Made by a program: the position numbers and the translations under genes
The notes under the pieces: generated by a model
Databases searched by the model: none
What the model was told of the DNA's origin: nothing
What the model saw: the letters and a program-made list of their open reading frames with translations, nothing else
In this document: positions 9,123-17,068 of the stretch, one piece after another
Layout of the letters: the number at the start of each line of letters is the position of its first letter
Numbering within the stretch: position 1 is the first letter of the stretch
Assembly (NCBI RefSeq): GCF_009600885.1
Contig: NZ_VCLA01000133.1
Location: 55,913 to 89,615 of the forward strand
Reading direction: 5' to 3'
From: Streptomyces jumonjinensis
GTDB taxonomy: Bacteria > Actinomycetota > Actinomycetes > Streptomycetales > Streptomycetaceae
DNA: 33,703 nt

Positions 9123-9380
9123 GTGACCGCCCCGCCCACACCAACGCCCACAGCGACGACCGCCGGCCATCGCGCCCAGGGCAGCAGGCTCTCCCGGCCG
9201 GCGCCGGAGTGCCGCGCGCCCCTCACGCCCCCCGGCAGATCGGTCGCCGAGCTGACCGGAGCCGGCCGGAGGAGACGTACCGCGCCGGTCCTCGCCCGCC
9301 CCACCGCCCGCACGGCCGCCGAGACGTCCCGGTCCGCCGCCCGCCCTCACCCCCACGGCAGCCATGCACATGCACACTGA
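9123..9380 (+). CDS. Possible small protein overlapping the cobC start
   Basis: An 85-codon frame from GTG 9123 with a good ribosome binding site (GAGGAG at 9112-9117). It ends with TGA at 9378-9380, 17 bp past the cobC ATG. Third-position G/C is high. The product is low-complexity (Ala, Arg, Thr, Pro) with a His-rich tail HPHGSHAHAH, which could bind metal. I recognise no family. The strongest argument is that cobC has no ribosome binding site of its own, so this frame could deliver ribosomes to it. It may equally be chance, or a decayed gene. Confidence 0.3.
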   Translation: MTAPPTPTPTATTAGHRAQGSRLSRPAPECRAPLTPPGRSVAELTGAGRRRRTAPVLARPTARTAAETSRSAARPHPHGSHAHAH

Positions 9381-10425
9381 CGGTTCACACGACCTGCGCC
9401 ACCACGGCGATGCGGAGATACGCGACGCCGGCGCGGGGCTGATCGATCTCGCGGTCAATGTGCGGACGAGCACTCCCCCCGAGTGGCTGCGTGAGTGCGT
9501 CGCCGGTTCGCTGACCTCCCTGGCCGCCTATCCGGACAACCGTGCCGCGCGGGCCGCCGTCGCCGCGCGGCACGGTCTTCCGGCGGAGCGCGTCCTGTTG
9601 ACCTCCGGGGCGGCGGAGGCGTTCGTGCTGCTGGCGCGCGCGCTCGCGGTACGCCGTCCCCTGGTCGTACACCCCCAGTTCACCGAGCCCGAGGCGGCTC
9701 TGCGGGACGCGGGCCACACCGTGGACCGGCTGCTGCTGCGCGAGGCGAACGGCTTCCGTCTCGATCCCCGGGAGGTGCCGGAATCCGCGGATCTGGTGGT
9801 GATCGGGAATCCGACCAATCCCACATCGGTGCTCCACTCCCCCGAGGACATCGCCTCTCTGGCCCGCCCCGGGCGGCTGCTCGTCGTGGACGAGGCCTTC
9901 ATGGACGCCGTGCCGGAGGAGGCGGGGACGCTGGCGGGCCGGACGGATGTGCCGGGTCTGGTGGTGCTGCGCAGTCTCACCAAGACCTGGGGGCTGGCGG
10001 GTCTGCGCATCGGCTATGTGCTGGCCGAACCGGAGACGGTATCGGCCCTGGCGCGGGCCCAGCCGCTCTGGCCGGTGTCCACTCCCGCGCTGACGGCGGC
10101 GGAGGCGTGCATGGCCCCGGCCGCGCTGAAGGAGGCGGAGCAGGCGGCCCGGCTGATCGCGCTGGAGCGGGCCCATCTGCTGGCCGGGCTCGCCGAGTTC
10201 GAGGAGACCCGCGTCGTCCAGAGCGCGGAGGCGTCTTTCGTCCTGGTCCATGTGCGGCGGGGCGCGGAGGTGCGGGAGCGGCTGCGCTCTCTGGGGTTCG
10301 CGGTGCGCCGCGGTGACACCTTCCCGGGGCTCGGTCCGGGGTGGCTGCGGATCGCGGTACGCGACCGTGCCACGACCAACCGTTTCCTCCAGGCGCTGGA
10401 TCAGGCGCTGGCCATGGTCGGCTGA
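9364..10425 (+). CDS. cobC: Threonine-phosphate decarboxylase-like protein CobC (Rv2231c type)
   Basis: A 353-residue fold-type I PLP enzyme of the histidinol-phosphate aminotransferase/CobC group. In cobalamin synthesis it forms (R)-1-aminopropan-2-ol phosphate, the nucleotide-loop linker, from threonine phosphate. Visible motifs are NPTNPTSV, VVDEAFMDA and the PLP lysine Lys207 in SLTKTWGLAGLRIGY. The N-terminus is His-rich (MHMHTDGSHDLRHHGD). ATG 9364 has no Shine-Dalgarno sequence; ATG 9370 is an alternative. It is the last rightward cobalamin gene before a strong hairpin. Confidence 0.88.
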   Translation: MHMHTDGSHDLRHHGDAEIRDAGAGLIDLAVNVRTSTPPEWLRECVAGSLTSLAAYPDNRAARAAVAARHGLPAERVLLTSGAAEAFVLLARALAVRRPLVVHPQFTEPEAALRDAGHTVDRLLLREANGFRLDPREVPESADLVVIGNPTNPTSVLHSPEDIASLARPGRLLVVDEAFMDAVPEEAGTLAGRTDVPGLVVLRSLTKTWGLAGLRIGYVLAEPETVSALARAQPLWPVSTPALTAAEACMAPAALKEAEQAARLIALERAHLLAGLAEFEETRVVQSAEASFVLVHVRRGAEVRERLRSLGFAVRRGDTFPGLGPGWLRIAVRDRATTNRFLQALDQALAMVG

Positions 10426-10491
10426 GGGTCCCGCCGGGCGGTGCCGGGACGCCCTGAACGCGCCAGTGGGCCGGAGGGCTCCTGCCCGAAG

Positions 10492-10524
10492 GGGCCGGGA
10501 GCCCCCCGGGGCGGCTCCCGGCCC
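10492..10524. terminator. Hairpin terminator between cobC and the LAETG protein gene
   Basis: A perfect 12-bp stem: GGGCCGGGAGCC at 10492-10503 and GGCTCCCGGCCC at 10513-10524, with a 9-nt loop that is itself G/C complementary. It lies in the 227-bp gap between convergent genes and probably serves both strands. There is no U tract, as is common in Streptomyces. Confidence 0.75.
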
Positions 10525-10652
10525 GGACAGCCGACCCGGTCGTACAGCCCTGGCCAGAAGTCCCCGTTCCGCATGCGGAACCGGTCTCGTACAGCCCGGT
10601 CTCGTATGCCCCGGCCTCATGCCGCCCCGGCCCAGGGCTCCGGCCGGGCGGT

Positions 10653-11576
10653 TCAGCCGCGGCGGCGGGACCTGGCCCGGCCGCGTGCCAGGAGCAGCGC
10701 GGTGCCGCCCAGCCCCAGCAGTGCCGCCGCGCCCGCCGCGAGATACGGCGTGGTGGAGCTGCCGCCCGTCTCGGCGAGGTTCTCGGCGGGCCCGGTCTGG
10801 GGCTTGACGCCGGAGGTCGAGGCGGCGGCGGGCCGCTGCCCGGCCCTGGGCGACTCACAGGTGGCCTCGGCCAGGGTGACCGTGCCGTTCACCTCGGCGA
10901 CGTTCAGGCTCAGCGGGTTCACCGCGACCTTCAGCTCCAGCGCGGTCGCGGCGGCCGTCCGGGAGGTGGTGCGGGTCCTGGACAGATCGAGGGTCACCTC
11001 GCCGACCCCCGGCGCCGCGACGTTCGTCCGGCCGCCGACGGAGAGGGCGACCTGCTTGCCGAGAACCTTCACCCCGCCGAGCAGATTCGATTCCGCGACA
11101 GGCCGCTCGCCCACCGCGCACACGGCCTTGGAGACGACCTTCTCGACTTCGACGAGCGAGAGCAGCGGCAGCCCCGGCACCCGTACCCGGGCCCGCACCA
11201 GCTGGGCATGGCCCTCGGCCCGCCGCTTGTCGGCGGTGGCCTTCGCCTCGGCGACGTCCGCCCGCAGCACCTGGAAGGGCCTGCCCTGGTCGACGCCGTC
11301 CAGCCGCACGCTCAGCGTGGTGCTGTCGGCGGACGCGGGGGCCTTCACCGCGTTGAGGGAGGCGGTGAGGGGGACCTGGACGGTCTTGTCGAGCAGGGAG
11401 ATCTGGAGCCCGGTGCGCAGTACGACCGCGTCCGCCCGCCCCTCGGCGCCGCCTCCGGCGGCATGCGCCGGCCCGGTGAGGGCCGAGGGCGCCGCGATCA
11501 GCGCGACAGAGGCCGCGGCCGAGGTCAGGACGGCGGCGCGGCGGCGGGCGGGCATGCGTAAGGTGTCGCTGTTCAC
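10653..11576 (-). CDS. LAETG-anchored surface protein (SCO1860-like)
   Basis: A 307-residue exported protein. Residues 1-39 form a signal peptide (basic RRR, hydrophobic core, probable cut after AHA). The body is rich in Ala, Val and Thr with alternating beta-like segments and two cysteines. The C-terminus is a sortase sorting signal: LAETG at 267-271, a hydrophobic segment, then ARGRARSRRRG. LAxTG is the class E sortase signal of high-GC actinobacteria, so the protein is probably linked to peptidoglycan. The function is unknown. GTG 11576 gives the full signal peptide; ATG at codon 8 is an alternative. The upstream gap holds inverted repeats that may control it. Confidence 0.85.
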   Translation of the reverse strand: MNSDTLRMPARRRAAVLTSAAASVALIAAPSALTGPAHAAGGGAEGRADAVVLRTGLQISLLDKTVQVPLTASLNAVKAPASADSTTLSVRLDGVDQGRPFQVLRADVAEAKATADKRRAEGHAQLVRARVRVPGLPLLSLVEVEKVVSKAVCAVGERPVAESNLLGGVKVLGKQVALSVGGRTNVAAPGVGEVTLDLSRTRTTSRTAAATALELKVAVNPLSLNVAEVNGTVTLAEATCESPRAGQRPAAASTSGVKPQTGPAENLAETGGSSTTPYLAAGAAALLGLGGTALLLARGRARSRRRG

Positions 11577-11610
11577 GGTGGTGGAACCCTCACAGGAGAC
11601 ATGGCGTCGC

Positions 11611-11640
11611 CCGCCGTCCCACAGGGACTGTGGGCGGTGG
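11611..11640. promoter_or_regulatory. Hairpin in the leader of the LAETG protein gene
   Basis: CCCACAG (11618-11624), GGA, CTGTGGG (11628-11634) form a perfect 7-bp stem with a 3-nt loop, extended by near-complementary CCGCC/CGGTGG flanks. It lies about 40 nt upstream of the GTG start, so it would be in the mRNA leader if transcription begins further upstream. Confidence 0.4.
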
Positions 11641-11671
11641 CGACCGGGACACCGGAATCTTTACGCACCGA

Positions 11672-11714
11672 GAGTGAACCGATGGACACCTGGCGTTAGT
11701 TCACTCCAAAGTGA
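11672..11714. promoter_or_regulatory. AGTGA/TCACT inverted repeats, possible BldD-type operator
   Basis: GAGTGAAC (11672-11679) and GTTCACTC (11699-11706) are perfect 8-bp arms 19 bp apart. A third half-site, AGTGA (11710-11714), makes a second inverted repeat with TCACT (11701-11705). BldD is known to bind AGTGA-type half-sites in inverted orientation, so these are candidate sites about 100-135 bp upstream of the LAETG gene. This is inference from the motif only. Confidence 0.35.
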
Positions 11715-11797
11715 GGTTTCCGCGTCTGTATTCGATTCCTGAGGCACGGGTGTTCTCTGTGGGCCCTTCCGCCGCGACGGAGGGGGCGTACGCCGGT

Positions 11798-11830
11798 CCA
11801 CGGCGGCCGTTCGCACCACGGCGGCCGTTC
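11798..11830. repeat. Short direct duplication, 18-bp period
   Basis: CCACGGCGGCCGTTC occurs at 11798-11812 and again at 11816-11830. It lies in the roughly 300-bp gap downstream of the amidohydrolase gene. No gene is supported in this gap. Confidence 0.7.
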
Positions 11831-11881
11831 CGGGACCCCGAGGGCCGCGAGAAGACCGAAGGCGGACCGGGCGCGGGGCGC

Positions 11882-12979
11882 TCAGCCGACCACCCGCCCG
11901 TTCAGGATCACCCGGCGCGGCGCCGCCAGCGCCCTGACATCGGCCCGGGGGTCCTCGTCGTACACCACCAGATCCGCGGGCACGCCCTCTTCGAGAGCGG
12001 GCCGTCCCAGCCACTCGCGCGCGCCCCAGGAGGTCGCCGACAGCGCCTGGAGCGACGGGATTCCGGCCTTCACCAGTTCGGCGACCTCCGCCGCGACCAG
12101 CCCATGGGCGAGCGAGCCTCCCGCGTCCGTGCCGACGAAGACGGGGATTCCCGCGTCGTAGGCCGCGCGGACCGTGTCGTACCGGCGCTCGTGCAGCCGC
12201 CGCATATGGGCCGACCAGGCCGGGAACTTGGTCTCGCCGCCGTCCGCGAGCACCGGGAAGGAAGCGATGTTGACAAGGGTGGGGACGATCGCCACCCCGC
12301 GTTCGGCGAAGAGCGGGATGGTGTCCTCGGTGAGCCCGGTCGCGTGCTCGATACAGTCGATGCCCGCCTCCACCAGATCCCGGAGCGAGTCCTCGGCGAA
12401 GCAGTGCGCCGTCACCCGCGCGCCCAGCCGGTGCGCCTCGGCGATCGCCGCCTCGACCGCGCCGCGCGGCCAGCACGCGGTCAGATCGCCGGCCTCCCGG
12501 TCGATCCAGTCGCCGACGAGCTTGACCCAGCCGTCGCCGCGCCGGGCCTCCCGGGCGACATACGCCACCAGGTCGTCGGGCTCGATCTCATGGGCGTAGT
12601 TGCGGATGTAGCGCCGGGTCCGCGCGATATGACGACCCGCCCGGATGATCTTGGGGAGATCCTCCCGGTCGTCGATCCAGCGGGTGTCGGAGGGCGATCC
12701 GGCGTCCCGGATCAGCAGGGTTCCGGCCTCCCGGTCGGCGAGCGCCTGCTTCTCGCTGGCGGCGTCGTCCACCGGGCCGTGCTGGTCGAGGCCCACATGG
12801 CAGTGCGCGTCGACCAGACCGGGCAGCGCCCAGCCCGTCACCGTCAGCGCCTCGGCACCGGCGGATCCGGACGGCCGCTGGTAGGAGATCCGCCCGCCGA
12901 CGACCCACAGTTCGTCCCGTACCTCCTCCGGACCGACGAGCACCCGCCCCTTCACATGCACTGTCACGCGATCGCTCAT
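11882..12979 (-). CDS. Amidohydrolase family protein
   Basis: A 365-residue metal-dependent hydrolase of the amidohydrolase superfamily, TIM barrel with a flanking beta sandwich. Metal ligands are visible: DAHCH (His59, His61), probable bridging Lys153 in GWVKL, His192 in TAHCF, His212 in IEHATG and Asp285 in VGTDAGG. This set resembles the imidazolonepropionase/prolidase-like group, and the substrate cannot be told from sequence. ATG 12979 was chosen because it starts just before the usual strand-turn-strand (VHVKGRVLVG); the open frame upstream is repeat-derived. It is divergent from the class V aminotransferase, with a 42-bp-period repeat in between. Confidence 0.85.
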   Translation of the reverse strand: MSDRVTVHVKGRVLVGPEEVRDELWVVGGRISYQRPSGSAGAEALTVTGWALPGLVDAHCHVGLDQHGPVDDAASEKQALADREAGTLLIRDAGSPSDTRWIDDREDLPKIIRAGRHIARTRRYIRNYAHEIEPDDLVAYVAREARRGDGWVKLVGDWIDREAGDLTACWPRGAVEAAIAEAHRLGARVTAHCFAEDSLRDLVEAGIDCIEHATGLTEDTIPLFAERGVAIVPTLVNIASFPVLADGGETKFPAWSAHMRRLHERRYDTVRAAYDAGIPVFVGTDAGGSLAHGLVAAEVAELVKAGIPSLQALSATSWGAREWLGRPALEEGVPADLVVYDEDPRADVRALAAPRRVILNGRVVG

Positions 12980-13009
12980 GCCAGCACTGTACGAGGCCGG
13001 CGACGCCCC

Positions 13010-13140
13010 GGGGCCGGGCCCGAGGAGAGCCCGCGCGGTACCAGCCCGCCCGGGACCGGGCCCGTGGAGAGCCCGCGCGGTACCAGCCGCACCGGGACCG
13101 CGCCCGCGGAGGCACCGGCCGTCCCGGAACCGGGTCCGGG
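13010..13140. repeat. 42-bp tandem repeat in a divergent intergenic region (about 3 units)
   Basis: The core GGAGAGCCCGCGCGGTACC begins at 13024 and again at 13066, and a diverged copy (GGAGGCACC) begins at 13108, a regular 42-bp period. Flanking CGGGACCGGGCCC blocks repeat with it. It occupies the promoter-side gap between the leftward amidohydrolase and the rightward aminotransferase. The unit sequence is unrelated to the ZIP-derived array of the same period. Confidence 0.85.
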
Positions 13141-13217
13141 CGTCCCCCTGGGTACCCTCGACCAGGAGACCGGACAAGCCCGGTCGAGAACACCCATTCC
13201 GCGAAGAAGGCCTTGTC

Positions 13218-14318
13218 GTGACACATCCGCTTCTGGATCTGCCCCCGCTGACCGCCGCGCACTTCGCCGGCGTCGAACGCCGGGTCGCCGCACTGCTCGA
13301 CACCGAGCAGGACGTCGTGATCACGCAGGGCGAGGCGCTGCTTCCGCTGGAGGGCTGCATCCGCGGCGGCGCGCGCCCGGGCTCCACCGCGCTGAACGTC
13401 GTCACCGGCCCGTACGGCCAGACCTTCGGGAACTGGCTGCGCGACTGCGGCGCGAAGGTCGTCGACCTGGAGGTGCCCTTCCACACCGCGGTCACCGCCG
13501 AGCAGGTGGAGCGGGCGCTCGCCGCGCACCCGGAGATCGACTTCGTCTCGCTGGTGCACGCGGAGGCCGCCACCGGCAACACCAACCCGGTGGCCGAGAT
13601 CGGCGAGGTCGTCCGCCGTCACGGCGCGCTCTTCATGCTGGACGCGGTGGCGTCGGTCGCCGCCGAGCCGCTGCTGCCGGACGCCTGGGGCGTCGACCTC
13701 TGTGTGATCGGCGCGCAGAAGGCGATGGGCGGCCCGGCCGGCGTCTCGGCCGTGTCGGTGAGCGAGCGCGCCTGGGAGCGGTTCGCGGCCAATCCGGCCG
13801 CGCCCCGGCGCTCGTATCTCTCGCTGCTGGACTGGAAGGAGCGCTGGATCGACGGCGGACGGAAGGCGCTCCTTCACGCGCCCGCGCAGCTGGAGATGCT
13901 GGCTCTTGAGGCGTGCGTGGAGCGGATCGAGGCGGAGGGCCTGGCCGCGCTGATGGCCCGGCACGCCTCGGCCGCCGCCGCGACCCGCGCGGGCGCGACG
14001 GCGCTCGGCGGCGGTCTTGAGCCGTATGTCCATGACGCCCGGGACGCGGCGCCGGTCGCCACCACGCTGCGCGCCCCGGCCGGGGTGGACGCGTCCGAGC
14101 TGGTCGCGAAGGCGCTGGCGGCCGATCCCTCGCTCCCGCTGATCGCGGGCGGCGGCGCGCTGGCCAAGGAGATGATCCGGGTCAACCACTACGGCGTGGA
14201 CGCCACCCGGGGCGCGGTGCGCTCCTCGCTGGCCGCGCTGGGCGGTGCGCTCGCGGAGACGGGGGCCTCCGTCGATCTGGAGGCGGCCGGGCGGGCGGTG
14301 TCCGGGGTCTGGGCATAA
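13218..14318 (+). CDS. Class V aminotransferase (alanine-glyoxylate/serine-pyruvate type)
   Basis: A 366-residue fold-type I PLP enzyme. Motifs include GPYGQTFGNW, VHAEAATGNTNPVAEIG, FMLDAVASVAAEPL (PLP aspartate) and the PLP lysine Lys168 in IGAQKAMGGPAGVSAVS, as in alanine-glyoxylate and serine-pyruvate aminotransferases. The substrate is not certain. GTG 13218 with AAGAAGG upstream is the chosen start; the frame further upstream encodes only repeat-derived Pro/Arg sequence. It is followed by a strong intrinsic terminator. Confidence 0.85.
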   Translation: MTHPLLDLPPLTAAHFAGVERRVAALLDTEQDVVITQGEALLPLEGCIRGGARPGSTALNVVTGPYGQTFGNWLRDCGAKVVDLEVPFHTAVTAEQVERALAAHPEIDFVSLVHAEAATGNTNPVAEIGEVVRRHGALFMLDAVASVAAEPLLPDAWGVDLCVIGAQKAMGGPAGVSAVSVSERAWERFAANPAAPRRSYLSLLDWKERWIDGGRKALLHAPAQLEMLALEACVERIEAEGLAALMARHASAAAATRAGATALGGGLEPYVHDARDAAPVATTLRAPAGVDASELVAKALAADPSLPLIAGGGALAKEMIRVNHYGVDATRGAVRSSLAALGGALAETGASVDLEAAGRAVSGVWA

Positions 14319-14390
14319 CCCTCTCCCCACCACCCTTTTCGAGGGGCCGGCAAATAAAACAGCCCGGTGAACTCCTCTTCATTTGAATAC

Positions 14391-14434
14391 AACGGGAAGC
14401 TGCCTTCACATATGGCAGCTTCCCGTTTTCTTCT
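14391..14434 (+). terminator. Rho-independent terminator after the class V aminotransferase
   Basis: A perfect 14-bp stem, AACGGGAAGCTGCC (14391-14404) and GGCAGCTTCCCGTT (14414-14427), with a 9-nt loop and a following TTCTTCT. This is an unusually canonical U-tailed terminator for such G+C-rich DNA, and it isolates the ect operon from upstream transcription. Confidence 0.92.
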
Positions 14435-14667
14435 GCCCCGACCCAGCGGCCTTAAACGCTAAGGATCCGATAGGAGTCCCAGCGGGCGGGCGACCATGTG
14501 ATCGACTCCACACTGTGCCCGATACACCCTTTTCACACGGTAAAAATAGTAACAAAACAGACCGATCGACGATCGATATTCGCGCCCGCGCGATAACACA
14601 GACAGACAGTCCACCCAAGCCCTTCCGGCCATGCATTTTCCGAATTCGCTCGGTAAATTACTTACAC
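14435..14667 (+). promoter_or_regulatory. AT-rich leader and promoter region of ectABCD
   Basis: About 230 bp without a supported gene and clearly poorer in G+C than its surroundings. It contains an A-rich stretch GGTAAAAATAGTAACAAAAC (14539-14558), a 7-bp direct repeat of CGATCGA (14563-14576) and TAAATT (14654-14659) placed where a -10 box for transcription starting at the ectA ATG would be. GlnR is reported to control ect genes in S. coelicolor; the A-rich stretch only loosely resembles a GlnR box (GTnAC/GaAAC), so I do not assign it. Confidence 0.5.
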
Positions 14668-15255
14668 ATGAACGCCGCACAAGAAGACCTTGTACGAGCC
14701 GAAACCACGAGCGAATTCATATCCGTCGACACCCCACGAGTGGAGGACGGAGCCGCGCTCTGGCGCATCGCCCGCGACTCCGAGGTCCTGGACCTCAACT
14801 CCTCGTACAGCTATCTGCTGTGGTGCCGCGACTTCGCCGCCACCTCGCTGGTGGCACGCGGCCCGGACGGCGAGCCGATCGCCTTCGTCACCGGCTACGC
14901 CCGGCCCGAGCGCCCGCGGGCCCTGGTCGTCTGGCAGATCGCCGTCGACCGGGCGTACCGGGGGCAGGGTCTCGCGGGGGTGCTGCTCGACGCGCTGACC
15001 GCAAAGGTCACCGCGGAGCGCGGCATACGGGAGATGGAGACGACCATCACCCCCGACAACACCGCCTCCGAGCGGCTCTTCACCTCCTACGCGGCACGCC
15101 AGGGCGCACACGTCGAACGCGAAGTCCTCTTCGACGGCGCGCTGTTCCCGGACGAAGCCCCGGCCGAAGCCCTGAACAGTGCCGCTGGTGGGGGCCCGCC
15201 ACCGGGCCCCCACCAGCCGGAAGTCCTGTTCCGCATCGGCCCCATCGCCGTCTGA
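14668..15255 (+). CDS. ectA: L-2,4-diaminobutyrate N-acetyltransferase EctA
   Basis: A 195-residue GNAT acetyltransferase that makes N-gamma-acetyl-L-2,4-diaminobutyrate, the second step of ectoine synthesis. The family signature [15 protein letters not shown] is followed by the acetyl-CoA loop [12 protein letters not shown] and [18 protein letters not shown] 14668 was chosen because it begins the conserved N-terminus; the frame stays open upstream into AT-rich DNA unlike protein. No Shine-Dalgarno sequence precedes it, and a -10-like TAAATT ends 8 bp before, so the mRNA may be leaderless. The C-terminus has a short Gly/Pro run. Confidence 0.95.
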   Translation: MNAAQEDLVRAETTSEFISVDTPRVEDGAALWRIARDSEVLDLNSSYSYLLWCRDFAATSLVARGPDGEPIAFVTGYARPERPRALVVWQIAVDRAYRGQGLAGVLLDALTAKVTAERGIREMETTITPDNTASERLFTSYAARQGAHVEREVLFDGALFPDEAPAEALNSAAGGGPPPGPHQPEVLFRIGPIAV

Positions 15256-15278
15256 CCGACCGACCTCTGGAGACCGCT

Positions 15279-16547
15279 GTGACCATCACCCCGCCCGCCC
15301 TGAGCGTCTTCGAGACCCTGGAGTCGGAGGTACGCAGCTACTGCCGCGGCTGGCCCGCGGTCTTCGACCGCGCGCAGGGCAGCCGCCTCCACGACGAGGA
15401 CGGCCACACCTATCTCGACTTCTTCGCCGGGGCCGGATCGCTCAACTACGGCCACAACAACCCGGTGCTGAAACGCGCGCTGATCGACTACATCGAACGC
15501 GACGGCATCACCCACGGCCTGGACATGGCCACCACGGCGAAACGCGCGTTCCTGGAGTCGTTCCAGAACGTCGTGCTGCGACCGCGCGACCTTCCGTACA
15601 AGGTCATGTTCCCCGGCCCGACCGGCACCAACGCGGTCGAGGCGGCCCTCAAACTGGCCCGCAAGGTGAAGGGCCGCGAGTCCGTCGTCTCCTTCACCAA
15701 CGCCTTCCACGGGATGTCGCTGGGCTCGCTCGCCGTCACCGGGAACGCCTTCAAGCGCGCCGGGGCCGGCATCCCGCTGGTGCACGGCACCCCGATGCCG
15801 TTCGACAACTACTTCGACGGACAGATGCCGGACTTCCTCTGGTTCGAGCGGCTGCTGGAGGACCAGGGCTCCGGGCTGAACAAACCCGCGGCCGTGATCG
15901 TGGAGACCGTGCAGGGCGAGGGCGGGATCAATGTCGCCCGCGCCGAGTGGCTGCGCGCGCTCCAGTCACTCTGCGAACGGCGCGACATGCTGCTGATCGT
16001 GGACGACATCCAGATGGGGTGCGGCCGTACCGGCGGCTTCTTCTCCTTCGAGGAGGCGGGCATCGTCCCGGACATCGTCACCCTGTCGAAGTCCATCAGC
16101 GGTTATGGACTGCCCATGTCGCTCTGTCTGTTCAAACCGGAGCTGGACATCTGGGAGCCCGGCGAGCACAACGGCACCTTCCGGGGCAACAACCCCGCGT
16201 TCGTGACGGCCGCCGCGGCGCTGAACGCCTACTGGGCGGACGGCCAGATGGAGAAGCAGACCCTGGCCAGGGGCGAGCAGGTAGAGCAGGCGCTGCTGGC
16301 GATGGCCGCCGAGAGCGCCGATCCCGGGGTGAGCCTCAGAGGCCGGGGACTGGTCTGGGGGCTGGAGTTCACCGACCCGGCGCGCGCCTCCGCGATCTGC
16401 GCGCGCGCCTTCGAACTGGGGCTGCTGCTGGAGACCTCGGGCCCGCGGAGCGAAGTGGTGAAGCTGCTTCCGCCGCTGACCGTCTCACCGGAGGAGCTGG
16501 ACGAGGGCCTGCGGATCCTCGCCCGCTCGGTACGGGAGACGGCCTGA
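15279..16547 (+). CDS. ectB: Diaminobutyrate-2-oxoglutarate transaminase EctB
   Basis: A 422-residue class III PLP aminotransferase converting aspartate semialdehyde and glutamate to L-2,4-diaminobutyrate. Motifs are [45 protein letters not shown] and the PLP lysine Lys271 in [17 protein letters not shown] 15279 has GGAG about 7 nt upstream and begins the conserved [15 protein letters not shown] region. It lies 23 bp after ectA in the ect operon. Confidence 0.97.
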   Translation: MTITPPALSVFETLESEVRSYCRGWPAVFDRAQGSRLHDEDGHTYLDFFAGAGSLNYGHNNPVLKRALIDYIERDGITHGLDMATTAKRAFLESFQNVVLRPRDLPYKVMFPGPTGTNAVEAALKLARKVKGRESVVSFTNAFHGMSLGSLAVTGNAFKRAGAGIPLVHGTPMPFDNYFDGQMPDFLWFERLLEDQGSGLNKPAAVIVETVQGEGGINVARAEWLRALQSLCERRDMLLIVDDIQMGCGRTGGFFSFEEAGIVPDIVTLSKSISGYGLPMSLCLFKPELDIWEPGEHNGTFRGNNPAFVTAAAALNAYWADGQMEKQTLARGEQVEQALLAMAAESADPGVSLRGRGLVWGLEFTDPARASAICARAFELGLLLETSGPRSEVVKLLPPLTVSPEELDEGLRILARSVRETA

Positions 16548-16580
16548 GCTCCGACGGGCCCGTACGCCCCGAAAGACCCG

Positions 16581-16615
16581 GTACACCCCGTACGCCCTGT
16601 ACGCCCCGTACGTAC
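16581..16615. repeat. 9-bp tandem repeat between ectB and ectC
   Basis: GTACACCCC, GTACGCCCT, GTACGCCCC and a partial GTACGTAC follow one another from 16581. They lie in the 119-bp gap between ectB and ectC, the widest gap inside the operon. Confidence 0.75.
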
Positions 16616-16666
16616 AACACACACCACACGCACCCTCGCCGACCGAGAGAAAGGCTGCGACGCGCC

Positions 16667-17065
16667 ATGCTCGTCCGTTCGCTCAAGGACATCGAGAACA
16701 CCGACCGCCATGTCAGATCCGCCTCCGGCACCTGGGAGAGCAAGCGTCTCGTGCTCGCCAGGGAGAAGGCGGGCTTCTCGCTCCACGAGACCGTGCTCTA
16801 CGCGGGCACCGCGACCTCGATGTGGTACGCGAATCACATCGAGGCCGTCCTCTGCGTGGAGGGCGAGGCCGAGCTCACCGACGACGAGACGGGCGAGACC
16901 CACTGGATCACGCCCGGAACGATGTATCTGCTGGACGGCCATGAGCGGCACACGCTCCGGCCCAGGACCGACTTCCGCTGTGTCTGCGTCTTCAACCCGC
17001 CCGTCACCGGGCGGGAGGACCACGACGAGAACGGCGTCTATCCCCTGATCACCGAGGAGGGCTGA
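16667..17065 (+). CDS. ectC: L-ectoine synthase EctC
   Basis: A 132-residue single-domain cupin that cyclises N-gamma-acetyl-diaminobutyrate to ectoine with loss of water. The sequence opens [16 protein letters not shown] and carries [29 protein letters not shown] and [17 protein letters not shown], all typical of EctC. ATG 16667 is preceded by GAGAGAAAGG, and the conserved N-terminus starts exactly there. EctD follows after 3 bp. Confidence 0.97.
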   Translation: MLVRSLKDIENTDRHVRSASGTWESKRLVLAREKAGFSLHETVLYAGTATSMWYANHIEAVLCVEGEAELTDDETGETHWITPGTMYLLDGHERHTLRPRTDFRCVCVFNPPVTGREDHDENGVYPLITEEG

Positions 17066-17068
17066 GCC

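Noticed and set aside
8833..9363. Cobalamin riboswitch ahead of cobC
   Set aside because: No B12-box core or conserved riboswitch elements were found in this gap or in the ZIP/CbiG gap.
14539..14558. GlnR box in front of ectA
   Set aside because: The A-rich sequence contains GTAAC and AAAAC but not with the 6-bp spacing of the consensus; it is recorded only as a loose resemblance.
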